A DNA stretch of 36,547 nt from Anaerolineae bacterium (GTDB lineage: Bacteria > Chloroflexota > Anaerolineae > B4-G1 > SLSP01): NCBI GenBank assembly GCA_016931315.1, contig JAFGFB010000009.1, positions 1 to 36,547 of the forward strand, in the 5' to 3' direction. Both the position numbers and the translations under genes were made by a program. Below, piece after piece: positions 27,101 through 32,217 of the stretch (positions within the stretch are counted from its first letter, which is position 1; the number at the start of each line of letters is the position of its first letter). Below the pieces are notes generated by a model. The model did no database searches. It was not told the DNA's origin and saw only the letters and a program-made list of their open reading frames with translations.

Positions 27101-27658
27101 TTGAGCATTTCCCAAATCTGGGCAAGGCTCTCTCAGGGGTGGCTATCCGCCGTTGAGGAGCACGATGCTTCTGGCGTGTCTCGCATTCAGGAAGTTCTCA
27201 ACTGGTGGGAATCTACTGACACGTTGGGAGGGAGCGTCTATGGCTACGTGCTTCTAGGGGAAGCCTATCTCGCTCTTGGTCAGGGTGGGCAGGCACTCGA
27301 GATCCTGGAACAGTCTCTTACCCAGAAAGTTGCTAAGGCCGGCCTCCATCTTTTCGAGGCTGAAGTTCTGCGCCTGATGGGCGAGGCGCTACAAATGTTG
27401 GGGCAACCGCTTGAGGCGGAAGCCTGTTTCCTGCGCGCAATTACGGTAGCGCAAGAGCAGAGTGCCAAAGCTTGGGAATTACGCGCCTTGCTAAGTTTAT
27501 GCCGCCTGCGACAGGCCGAAGGTTCGCCTGCTGAGTTCGAAACGGCGCGCCGGCAATTGGTGAATCTCTACGCCTGGTTTAGAGAGGGTCTGGACACGCA
27601 TGATTTACGCGCGGCGGCAGCGTTGCTTCGGGGGGCATCAGCCGTGGATATCGCCTGA
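24155..27658 (+). CDS. SARP-family transcriptional regulator with BTAD, AAA ATPase and TPR domains
   Basis: The 1167-aa protein starts MAHLAISLLGQFEVTLDDKP, the usual opening of the SARP winged-helix domain. The ATG at 24155 is preferred because AGGGG lies 8 bases upstream; the ATG at 24149 would be only 2 bases away. A BTAD domain follows (about 160-265, with ALEPLREQAHRQLMQAL and AQELGIAPAPET). An AAA/NACHT-like ATPase comes next, with Walker A GEAGSGKTALL (about residue 318) and Walker B HPLVILLDDLQWAD. The C-terminal half is helical, TPR-like. Such AfsR-like regulators bind promoter direct repeats and activate transcription, using the ATPase/TPR part as a signal switch. It faces away from the 80-aa gene and the exoprotein gene. 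Confidence 0.92.
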   Translation: MAHLAISLLGQFEVTLDDKPLTQLGTDKARALLAYLAVEMEHPHHREMLAGLLWPEHPEAAAHHNLSQALLMLRKALGEKAASLPETTLPFLLASGKTLQLNSLSNITLDVAVFQSGVALCTNYSPEQLSQANAQILTQAIARYRGSFLSTPLQVNSVAFEEWLLFKRTQLHLLAVDALGYLVQYHELRSEFDLAIGYAQRQIALEPLREQAHRQLMQALTLGGRRSEALAHYAVCQNLLAQELGIAPAPETTALAEMIRNERLEAPKLTRLPEPKFTPVWQQISATPFVGRVQELERLDASLAAALEGQGQVVFITGEAGSGKTALLTAFARRALMTHPQLLVVNSSGNAYTGLGEPYWLFIEILRQLSTGGENTTVLTSMQAQRLKTACTALFPDLVKALPHLEYLTSRGQPQPDNAFEIESAGGLDPITQAFQAITTQHPLVILLDDLQWADQNSLNLLFHLCRRLPRQRMLILGAFRPDVFKQGYAPLTYLHEQDVEQRHPLTTLVNELQRHLGDIRIDLTQAEGRAFIAALVDSEPNHLGAEFRQTLYHHTGGHALFTTELLLGMQARGDLVRDAQGYWVEGEQIAWNALPARVEAVIAERVGQLLPALQAMLALASVEGEEFTVQVMAQVHNLPETEISRRLSEGLTRRQHLVVPLGVYSVGTHNLARYRFRHLLFQRYLYNQLDPVERAQTHLAVARVLESLYGAQVAEISLPLARHFELGGEYHKAIAYLLAAGQRAIRLAASEEALRLLTHGLALLNRLEPTPERAQQEADLQLALGVALLSKGWSAPERAQAFQRAYELCWRAGATEQLTRSLLMLADIALGRGQLDQVMVIGERLRDLSQSTQDSQVTLFMEYTLGSRHFAMGQLLPARQHLEHAIALCERDPNLSNVLPEININVRSRIWLTEVLWMLGYADQSLTCSQQAVAEARAMNHTISLGLALSTGELTVRQLRREPQAMYTLLQQLKTLGNDTSLSISQIWARLSQGWLSAVEEHDASGVSRIQEVLNWWESTDTLGGSVYGYVLLGEAYLALGQGGQALEILEQSLTQKVAKAGLHLFEAEVLRLMGEALQMLGQPLEAEACFLRAITVAQEQSAKAWELRALLSLCRLRQAEGSPAEFETARRQLVNLYAWFREGLDTHDLRAAAALLRGASAVDIA

Positions 27659-27700
27659 GTACCGAAACACTCGATCACGTTTTGAATCTCGAGTCCTGAG

Positions 27701-27738
27701 AAAAATCACGGGCCACAGCAGATTGCTGTGGCCCGTGA
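27701..27738 (-). terminator. Rho-independent terminator of the Gly-rich protein operon
   Basis: A perfect 15-bp stem (27706-27720 with 27724-27738, loop GAT) is followed on the minus strand by TTTTT. It ends the minus-strand DUF4405/Gly-rich operon and may also block the convergent regulator transcript, although no T-run follows on the plus strand. Confidence 0.88.
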
Positions 27739-27758
27739 CCGTCGGTAACTCTGAAAAT

Positions 27759-28412
27759 CTACAGATTGCTATTGCGCCGGTTACCCTGCCCCGACCATGC
27801 CGGACGCCCCGTGGCATCCCGCAAGGTAATGGTAGCGCCGGTGGTCGTATCCTCAACGGTGACGGCTTTGAACTCACCATCTTCGTAGAAACCCAGCACG
27901 CTCACCTCATCGCCCACCGCAACGGTGAAGCCAGCTTGTTCGCGATACCAGGCCTGCCCTAAGCCTACCAGCACCTCTTCGCCTTCGGCGGTGCGCACAA
28001 GGATTTCGCTATCACTGGAGATAACAACACCCTGAATGGTTTCCATTTCGGCGACAGCGTGTTCAACGGCGGTGTTGGCATTGCGCGAGAGTGTCGCGGC
28101 GCCGGCATTTGCCTGCCCATAACCACCACCACGCGTGGTGACATTGCCGCTCTCGGTCCCGGAAAGGGCTTGTCCCTGTCCATAGCCACCGCCACGGTTG
28201 GTGCCGGCACTGGCGCGCCCAGTCTCAGCAACGGCTTGCCGTTGTGCGTTCCCACCGCCGCGCTCAGCGGCAGTTGCATTTGCCTGCGCGCTATGATCCT
28301 GCCCACCGCCGCGCGCTGTGGCGCTCTCCGGGCGCAAGATAATGTAGCCCATACCCGCCACCAGAGCCACTGCCAAAACAGCTACCAATACGATTGTAAT
28401 TTTCGACATCAT
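27759..28412 (-). CDS. Exported or membrane-anchored protein with RGGG repeats and a C-terminal beta-barrel-like domain
   Basis: The 217-aa protein starts MMSKITIVLVAVLAVALVAGMGYIILRP, an N-terminal membrane anchor or uncleaved signal. Residues about 34-105 are low complexity, with four RGGG units (RGGGQ, RGGGN, RGGGYGQ twice) spaced 17-22 residues apart in an Ala/Asn/Gln/Thr background. The C-terminal 90 residues (QGVVISSDSEILVRTAEGEE through TITLRDATGRPAW) resemble small OB-fold/DUF5666-like domains of periplasmic proteins. No enzyme activity is evident. AAGGAG precedes the first ATG by 7 bases. The gene lies 29 bases after the DUF4405 gene and shares its transcript. Confidence 0.78.
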   Translation of the reverse strand: MMSKITIVLVAVLAVALVAGMGYIILRPESATARGGGQDHSAQANATAAERGGGNAQRQAVAETGRASAGTNRGGGYGQGQALSGTESGNVTTRGGGYGQANAGAATLSRNANTAVEHAVAEMETIQGVVISSDSEILVRTAEGEEVLVGLGQAWYREQAGFTVAVGDEVSVLGFYEDGEFKAVTVEDTTTGATITLRDATGRPAWSGQGNRRNSNL

Positions 28413-28441
28413 TTCCGTTCTCCTTAGTATAAAATTCTAGA

Positions 28442-28756
28442 CTATGCCGGGCATTTCTCTTCGCGCACAACACGAGGCTGCGGCGCGGGAAAGACCTGCC
28501 GGGTCACGCAAACAATCCACTTCCAATGCAAAACCACATGGAGCAGCACCCCACTGATCATGATCAAGCTCGCCCAGGTGTGAAGGTCACTCCACACCCA
28601 GCGGCTCAAGCCCAGAAATGCGCTGCCATATGTGATATTTGCGCCACCCTGGTATCCGCCAGAACCCAGGAACATGAATAGAACTCCGGTGCCCGCTGAG
28701 ATCAGGAAAGCCAGGCCGATCAGTGCATCCAGAACGTAATTCAATTTTGCTTTCAT
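28442..28756 (-). CDS. DUF4405-type small membrane protein with histidines in helices
   Basis: The 104-aa protein has three hydrophobic segments (ALIGLAFLISAGTGVLFMFLG, WASLIMISGVLLHVVLHW and flanking parts). The motif WSDLHTWASLIMISGVLLHV places His residues one helix apart, as in DUF4405 and cytochrome b561-like membrane proteins. Heme binding is possible but not shown. GGAGG lies 7 bases before the ATG. It is the first gene of the operon with the RGGG protein. Its promoter is separated from it by the 162-bp mobile element at 28793-28954. Confidence 0.82.
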   Translation of the reverse strand: MKAKLNYVLDALIGLAFLISAGTGVLFMFLGSGGYQGGANITYGSAFLGLSRWVWSDLHTWASLIMISGVLLHVVLHWKWIVCVTRQVFPAPQPRVVREEKCPA

Positions 28757-28792
28757 AGTGATTCCTCCATCTTATGAAACTATACCCTTAAC

Positions 28793-28954
28793 GTAACTGT
28801 TCAGACTTCCGCCGTGAGGTACAAATTTCGGGCTAAAGCCCGGTAGAAGGAGTGTTTTTCGCTGCCGCGCGTAGCGCGGCAGCGAAAAACACTCTCTACA
28901 ATCGCGGCTTTAGCCGCTCTTCGTTGCGCAAACGGAAGAACGCTGAACAGTTAC
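28793..28954. mobile_element. 162-bp MITE with IS66-like ends and 8-bp target duplication
   Basis: The ends are perfect 12-bp inverted repeats, GTAACTGTTCAG (28793-28804) and CTGAACAGTTAC (28943-28954); with a short gap, pairing extends to CTTCCG/CGGAAG. Immediately outside, CCCTTAAC occurs at 28785-28792 and again at 28955-28962, a perfect 8-bp target-site duplication. Ends starting GTAA with 8-bp duplications are characteristic of the IS66 family. There is no coding capacity, so a full IS66 elsewhere would have to supply transposase. Inside lie CGGGCTAAAGCCCG (28829-28842), a 21-bp hairpin and GCGGCTTTAGCCGC (28904-28917). The element sits in the leader between the promoter and the DUF4405 gene. 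Confidence 0.85.
28850..28894. repeat. Perfect 21-bp hairpin inside the MITE
   Basis: Arms 28850-28870 and 28874-28894 pair over 21 bases with a 3-base loop. The outer part GAGTGTTTTTCG is shared with the degenerate hairpin at 9519-9563. In a transcript of the DUF4405 operon this stem would sit in the 5' leader. Confidence 0.85.
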
Positions 28955-28972
28955 CCCTTAACAACTATTTGA

Positions 28973-29017
28973 ATGATAACGGGTTTATGTGAAGGCTTGA
29001 TGAAGGAATAATGAAAG
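28973..29017 (-). promoter_or_regulatory. Response-regulator box and promoter of the DUF4405/RGGG operon
   Basis: Read on the plus strand, TGAAGG (28990-28995), TGAAGG (29001-29006) and TGAAAG (29012-29017) repeat with an exact 11-base period. On the minus strand the last box (TTCACA) is followed after 9 bases by TATCAT (complement of 28973-28978) as the -10. Tandem 11-base repeats ending about 10 bases before a -10 are the geometry of OmpR/PhoB-type activators. The same 18-base core and spacing recur at 32044-32077. Transcription would start near 28966. Confidence 0.72.
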
Positions 29018-29032
29018 ATTGGTGGGGATTGA

Positions 29033-29080
29033 TCAACAAAAGAGAGGTTTTCAACGCCGCACGGCGCCGAAAACCTCTCT
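29033..29080 (-). terminator. Terminator of the two-component operon
   Basis: AGAGAGGTTTTC (29041-29052) pairs perfectly with GAAAACCTCTCT (29069-29080). Inside, CGCCG (29055-29059) pairs with CGGCG (29062-29066). On the minus strand the stem is followed by TTTGTTGATC. It lies 53 bases past the histidine kinase stop. Confidence 0.75.
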
Positions 29081-29132
29081 CATAGGCAGACTTGAGTCCG
29101 AGATTTGTAGCCGGTAATGGAAACTAAAGCCG

Positions 29133-30536
29133 TTATACAGGCAACCAAAAAGCCACAGTAAGCCCACCGCCCGGGGTGGCAGCCGCCCAGATGCGACCCG
29201 CATGCGCCTCGATGATACGCCGCGCAATGGCCAAACCCAGGCCCGAGCCGCCGGTATCACGGCTGCGTGAGGGGTCGCCACGCCAAAAGCGCTCGAACAA
29301 TCGGGGCAAGTCCGCCTCGGGCACGCCGGGACCGTTATCAGCGATTTGCACCAGCACGCCATGCTGTTCCACACGCGCGCTCACCCGTACCTCTCCGCCT
29401 GCCGGAACGTGATGCACAGCATTGGCAAGCAGATTATTCAGCACCTGCGCCAACCGGTCGCTATCGCCGTGAATTTCTGGCAATGTGTCCGGCAACACGC
29501 TGGTGAGATTCAGCCCATGTTCCTGCAGCGAGACGCGGTGAGCTTCAATTTCGCGGGTGAGCAGCGCTGCCAGGTCCAGCGGTTGGCGTTCCAGGCGCAG
29601 CTCGCCGGCGTCTGCCAATGCCAACACGCGCAAATCTTCGACGAGACGGGTGAGGGTTTGCACCTGTGCCAGCGCCGGATCGAGGTTTTCCGGTGTAGGC
29701 ATATAAACGCCATCAGCGATAGCTTCCAGCGTTCCACGCAGCACCGCCAGAGGATTGCGCAGCTCGTGCGCGATATCGGCGGTTTGTGCCTGACGCGCCG
29801 CCTGCGAGCGTGCCAGGTTTTCGGCCATGGCATTGAAGGCACGTCCCAGCTGGCCAATCTCATCGCGGGCAGAGACGGCAGCGCGCGCGTCCAGGTCGCC
29901 TTGGGCGATAGTTTCAGCAGCATGCGTCAACCGCTTGACCGGCGCGACAATGCCGCGCATTAGCACCCCTCCCACAAGCAGGGCAGCGACGAAAGCCACA
30001 GCGGCGCCAGTCCATAATGCCGCGCGAATCTGTTGCAGGTATTGTTGCTCAAGTCCGCCAAGCACGAGAGTGTGGGCACTGGTGGCGTCGGGGAGCAAAT
30101 AGCCTATCGTTTCCCCATTCAAACTAAGAGGAAGCGCCTGCGCCATTTCCGTCCGACTGATTGTGCCCTGTACATCACCCTCAAGATGTGCCACGACTCT
30201 GCCCTCCGCATCAGCCACACGGAAGTCCCAGAGCTCGGTGCTACCCGTCGCTCCCCCTTGCCCGCTGCCGCGACCCGCCCCGCGCCCACCCTGTCCTTGC
30301 TGCGTGCTGGCGCCGGCTGAGAGAGTGGGCAAAGTGGCCTGCAACCCATCCCAGGAATTGTGCGTCGTATAATAGGAGCTCAGTGCGGTTCCGAGATTCT
30401 GGGTACGCCCACTGTAGAGTAGTGTGTACTGCCGGAATTTGCCTTCAGCCTGGCGACTGACCAGCAGAAATACCGTCGCGATGGCGATCAGGATCACCAG
30501 AGCAAAAGCCAGCAAGCCCTTGCGATAGAGGCTCAT
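29133..30536 (-). CDS. HAMP-domain sensor histidine kinase
   Basis: The 467-aa protein has an N-terminal helix (LLAFALVILIAIATVFLLV), an extracytoplasmic region of about 140 residues, a second helix (about 173-195) and HAMP. A HisKA domain follows, with His257 in QTADIAHELRNPL. The HATPase has LNNLLANAVHH, ADNGPGVPEADLP, and GGSGLGLAIARRIIEAH. It would phosphorylate the adjacent OmpR-type regulator. The sensor domain is unusual: residues about 73-99 are a Gly/Arg/Gln stretch (QGQGGRGAGRGSGQGG) resembling low-complexity tracts in two neighbouring exported proteins. The signal is unknown. The ATG overlaps the regulator's stop by 4 bases (ATGA). Confidence 0.95.
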   Translation of the reverse strand: MSLYRKGLLAFALVILIAIATVFLLVSRQAEGKFRQYTLLYSGRTQNLGTALSSYYTTHNSWDGLQATLPTLSAGASTQQGQGGRGAGRGSGQGGATGSTELWDFRVADAEGRVVAHLEGDVQGTISRTEMAQALPLSLNGETIGYLLPDATSAHTLVLGGLEQQYLQQIRAALWTGAAVAFVAALLVGGVLMRGIVAPVKRLTHAAETIAQGDLDARAAVSARDEIGQLGRAFNAMAENLARSQAARQAQTADIAHELRNPLAVLRGTLEAIADGVYMPTPENLDPALAQVQTLTRLVEDLRVLALADAGELRLERQPLDLAALLTREIEAHRVSLQEHGLNLTSVLPDTLPEIHGDSDRLAQVLNNLLANAVHHVPAGGEVRVSARVEQHGVLVQIADNGPGVPEADLPRLFERFWRGDPSRSRDTGGSGLGLAIARRIIEAHAGRIWAAATPGGGLTVAFWLPV

Positions 30537-31225
30537 GGCGTCTCAGGGAGCTCCAACCGGTAGCCTGCGCCACGTACCGTCACGATGATTTGTGGGTCGG
30601 CTGGATCAACCTCGAGTTTGCGCCGCAGGTTTTTGATATGGGCATCTATGGTGCGCTCATAGGCTTCGAAAGCCACACCCTGCACGGCTTCGAGCAACGC
30701 CGCACGCGAGAACACCCGCTGAGGCGCTGCCATGAAAACCGCCAGCAGGTCAAATTCCGTGGGCGTTAATTCGATTGGCGTGTCGCTCCGCCGTACCTCA
30801 CGCCGGTCATGGTCCAGCACCAGGTCACCTACGCGCAAGATCGCCGGTGCAGATTGCGTTTGCCCCCGTCGCAATACGGCACGCACGCGCGCGACCACCT
30901 CACGCGGGCTGAAAGGTTTAGTAACGTAGTCATCGGCGCCCAACTCCAGACCCACGATGCGGTCCATCTCCTCAACCCGCGCGGTGAGCATCAGGATAGC
31001 GAGGTTGGGTTGCTCGGCGCGAATACGGCGGGTGAACTCCAACCCGTCAATCTTGGGCAACTGCAAGTCCAGAACGACCAGATCAGGGCGCTCCTGCCGT
31101 GCGGTATAAAGCGCTTCCTCGCCATTATAAGCGACTAGCACGCGATAACCCGCCTGCTCCAGGTAGCCCCGTAAAACTCGCACAATCTGTATTTCATCAT
31201 CTACGACAAGAATAGTCTGGCTCAT
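30533..31225 (-). CDS. OmpR/PhoB-family response regulator
   Basis: The 230-aa protein has a receiver domain with the acidic pair in VVDDE, phospho-acceptor Asp53 in LVVLDLQLP, and the conserved Lys in DDYVTKPFSPREV. The winged-helix effector follows, with LTPTEFDLLAVFMAAPQRVFSR and the recognition region DAHIKNLRRKLEVDPADPQII, ending in RGAGYRLE. It is a standard OmpR-type transcription factor expected to bind tandem 11-base direct repeats as a dimer. Two such boxes flank the locus (28990-29017 and 32061-32077). The ribosome site is weak (AGG). It is the first gene of the pair with the kinase. Confidence 0.96.
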   Translation of the reverse strand: MSQTILVVDDEIQIVRVLRGYLEQAGYRVLVAYNGEEALYTARQERPDLVVLDLQLPKIDGLEFTRRIRAEQPNLAILMLTARVEEMDRIVGLELGADDYVTKPFSPREVVARVRAVLRRGQTQSAPAILRVGDLVLDHDRREVRRSDTPIELTPTEFDLLAVFMAAPQRVFSRAALLEAVQGVAFEAYERTIDAHIKNLRRKLEVDPADPQIIVTVRGAGYRLELPETP

Positions 31226-31260
31226 AAATAACCTGTTTAGCGATAGGATATCTGATGATT

Positions 31261-31289
31261 ATTATAGACCCAATTGCGTTTTGAGTCAG
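31261..31289 (-). promoter_or_regulatory. Promoter of the two-component operon
   Basis: On the minus strand CTGACT (complement of 31284-31289) is followed after 17 bases by a perfect TATAAT (complement of 31261-31266). The start would be near 31254, about 29 bases before the response regulator ATG. The TGAAGG box seen at the flanking promoters is absent here, so obvious autoregulation is not indicated. Confidence 0.65.
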
Positions 31290-31333
31290 AAATGGCAGCG
31301 TTGAGAATTGCGCTGTTAGATTGGCTTCCCAAT

Positions 31334-31370
31334 ACCTCTGGTGCGCGGAGGACATCCGCGCACCAGAGGT
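31334..31370. repeat. Perfect 16-bp hairpin between two-component operon and upstream gene
   Basis: Arms 31334-31349 and 31355-31370 pair perfectly with a GGACA loop. The T-run (TTTTG) follows only on the plus strand, where no gene ends. It may still act as the 3' end of the minus-strand gene finishing at 31397, but it is not a textbook terminator in that direction. Confidence 0.75.
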
Positions 31371-31396
31371 TTTGCTGTTGTTAGCAGGCGCTTCGC

Positions 31397-32011
31397 TCAG
31401 GGTTGCAACAGTGTGCAATCTCCGGCGTTGCCCCGTCCCACACCCTGCGTGCCCACGGCACCCTGCCCCCGGGCCCCAGCATTTCCGCCACGATAACCGC
31501 TGCCATTCTGAGGTTGTGCCCCAGCGAGGGCGGCGCCGTTCGTCGCACCGCGTGCTTCCCAGGGCGCATTCAACTGTGCCAACAGGTCGGTTGCCATGGT
31601 CGCCAACATCGTATCCGCCTGCTCCTGGGTAAAGCGTCCCTCGCTCACGGCTTGCGCCAGCGCTTCAGCACGCACCTCGAGCACCACATCCACGATGGCC
31701 TGTGGGGTGATACCGGCCTCAACGGCGATATCGGCATAAGTCTGCCCCTCCTGCAACGCAGCGATGACTTCGGTAACAGTCATGCCAGTAGCCTGGGCGG
31801 TAGCATCCACGAGGGAGACGCCACCTGTGAGCCAACCACCGCGCTGTGCGCCGCGCATCGCCATGCCAGATTGCAACGCGTTGCCCGGCAACGCCTGCGC
31901 TGCACGAGGCGCGGTAGCGGGGGGCTGCCCGCCCTGTGCCGCAACCATCAACGGGAAAGACAACGCCAACAGACCAACAACCAACAACACTGGTAAACTC
32001 TTCTTCAACAT
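31397..32011 (-). CDS. Secreted protein with DUF2680-like helical domain and Gly/Arg-rich C-terminus
   Basis: The 204-aa protein has a signal peptide (KKSLPVLLVVGLLALSFPLMVAAQG). A helical domain of about 85 residues follows, with SLVDATAQATGMTVTEVIAALQ, AVEAGITPQAIVDVVLEVRA and GRFTQEQADTMLATMATDLL. This resembles DUF2680/YckD-type secreted proteins of unknown role. The C-terminal 45 residues are low complexity (GYRGGNAGARGQG, VGRGNAG), similar in flavour to the RGGG protein and the sensor loop. AGGAGG lies 8 bases before the ATG. The promoter carries the same box as the DUF4405 operon, so it is probably controlled by the adjacent response regulator. Confidence 0.8.
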   Translation of the reverse strand: MLKKSLPVLLVVGLLALSFPLMVAAQGGQPPATAPRAAQALPGNALQSGMAMRGAQRGGWLTGGVSLVDATAQATGMTVTEVIAALQEGQTYADIAVEAGITPQAIVDVVLEVRAEALAQAVSEGRFTQEQADTMLATMATDLLAQLNAPWEARGATNGAALAGAQPQNGSGYRGGNAGARGQGAVGTQGVGRGNAGDCTLLQP

Positions 32012-32043
32012 ATCGAACCTCCTTAGTTCTGAAATCTGAGCAT

Positions 32044-32099
32044 AGTATAAACAGCGTTTGTGAAGGTATGATGAAGAAACCGTGGGGGTTTTGCGAAGG
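32044..32099 (-). promoter_or_regulatory. Response-regulator box and promoter of the DUF2680-like gene
   Basis: On the plus strand TGAAGG (32061-32066) and TGAAGA (32072-32077) are 11 bases apart, and CGAAGG (32094-32099) lies 22 further on. The minus-strand TTCACA is followed after exactly 9 bases by TATACT (complement of 32044-32049). The 18-base core TGTGAAGGYWTGATGAAG is shared with 28988-29005. The leader would be only about 26 bases. Confidence 0.72.
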
Positions 32100-32152
32100 C
32101 GGGAACAAATCCAGGGGTGCGTTTACCGGGGTAAGAGATCAGAATAAGAGTA

Positions 32153-32187
32153 ATTTTTGGCGCCGCGCAGCACGCAGCGCCAAAAAT
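32153..32187 (-). terminator. Imperfect hairpin after the 414-aa secreted protein gene
   Basis: An 11-bp arm ATTTTTGGCGC (32153-32163) pairs with GCGCCAAAAAT (32177-32187), with further pairing inside after a mismatch. It lies 31 bases past the stop at 32218, and the minus-strand continuation TACTCTTATTCT is U-rich. It probably serves as a terminator, although its shape also resembles the palindromic repeats elsewhere in the window. Confidence 0.5.
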
Positions 32188-32217
32188 CACCCTCTTTAAC
32201 GTATGCTAGTCCGCAAT

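Noticed and set aside
27759-28412. RGGG repeats as a CRISPR-like or DNA tandem repeat array
   Set aside because: The repetition is at protein level with variable spacing of 17-22 residues. The DNA units are not identical.
31334-31370. Terminator of the DUF2680-like gene
   Set aside because: The stem is perfect, but the minus-strand downstream bases (ATTGGGAAGC) are not U-rich. It is listed as a repeat instead.
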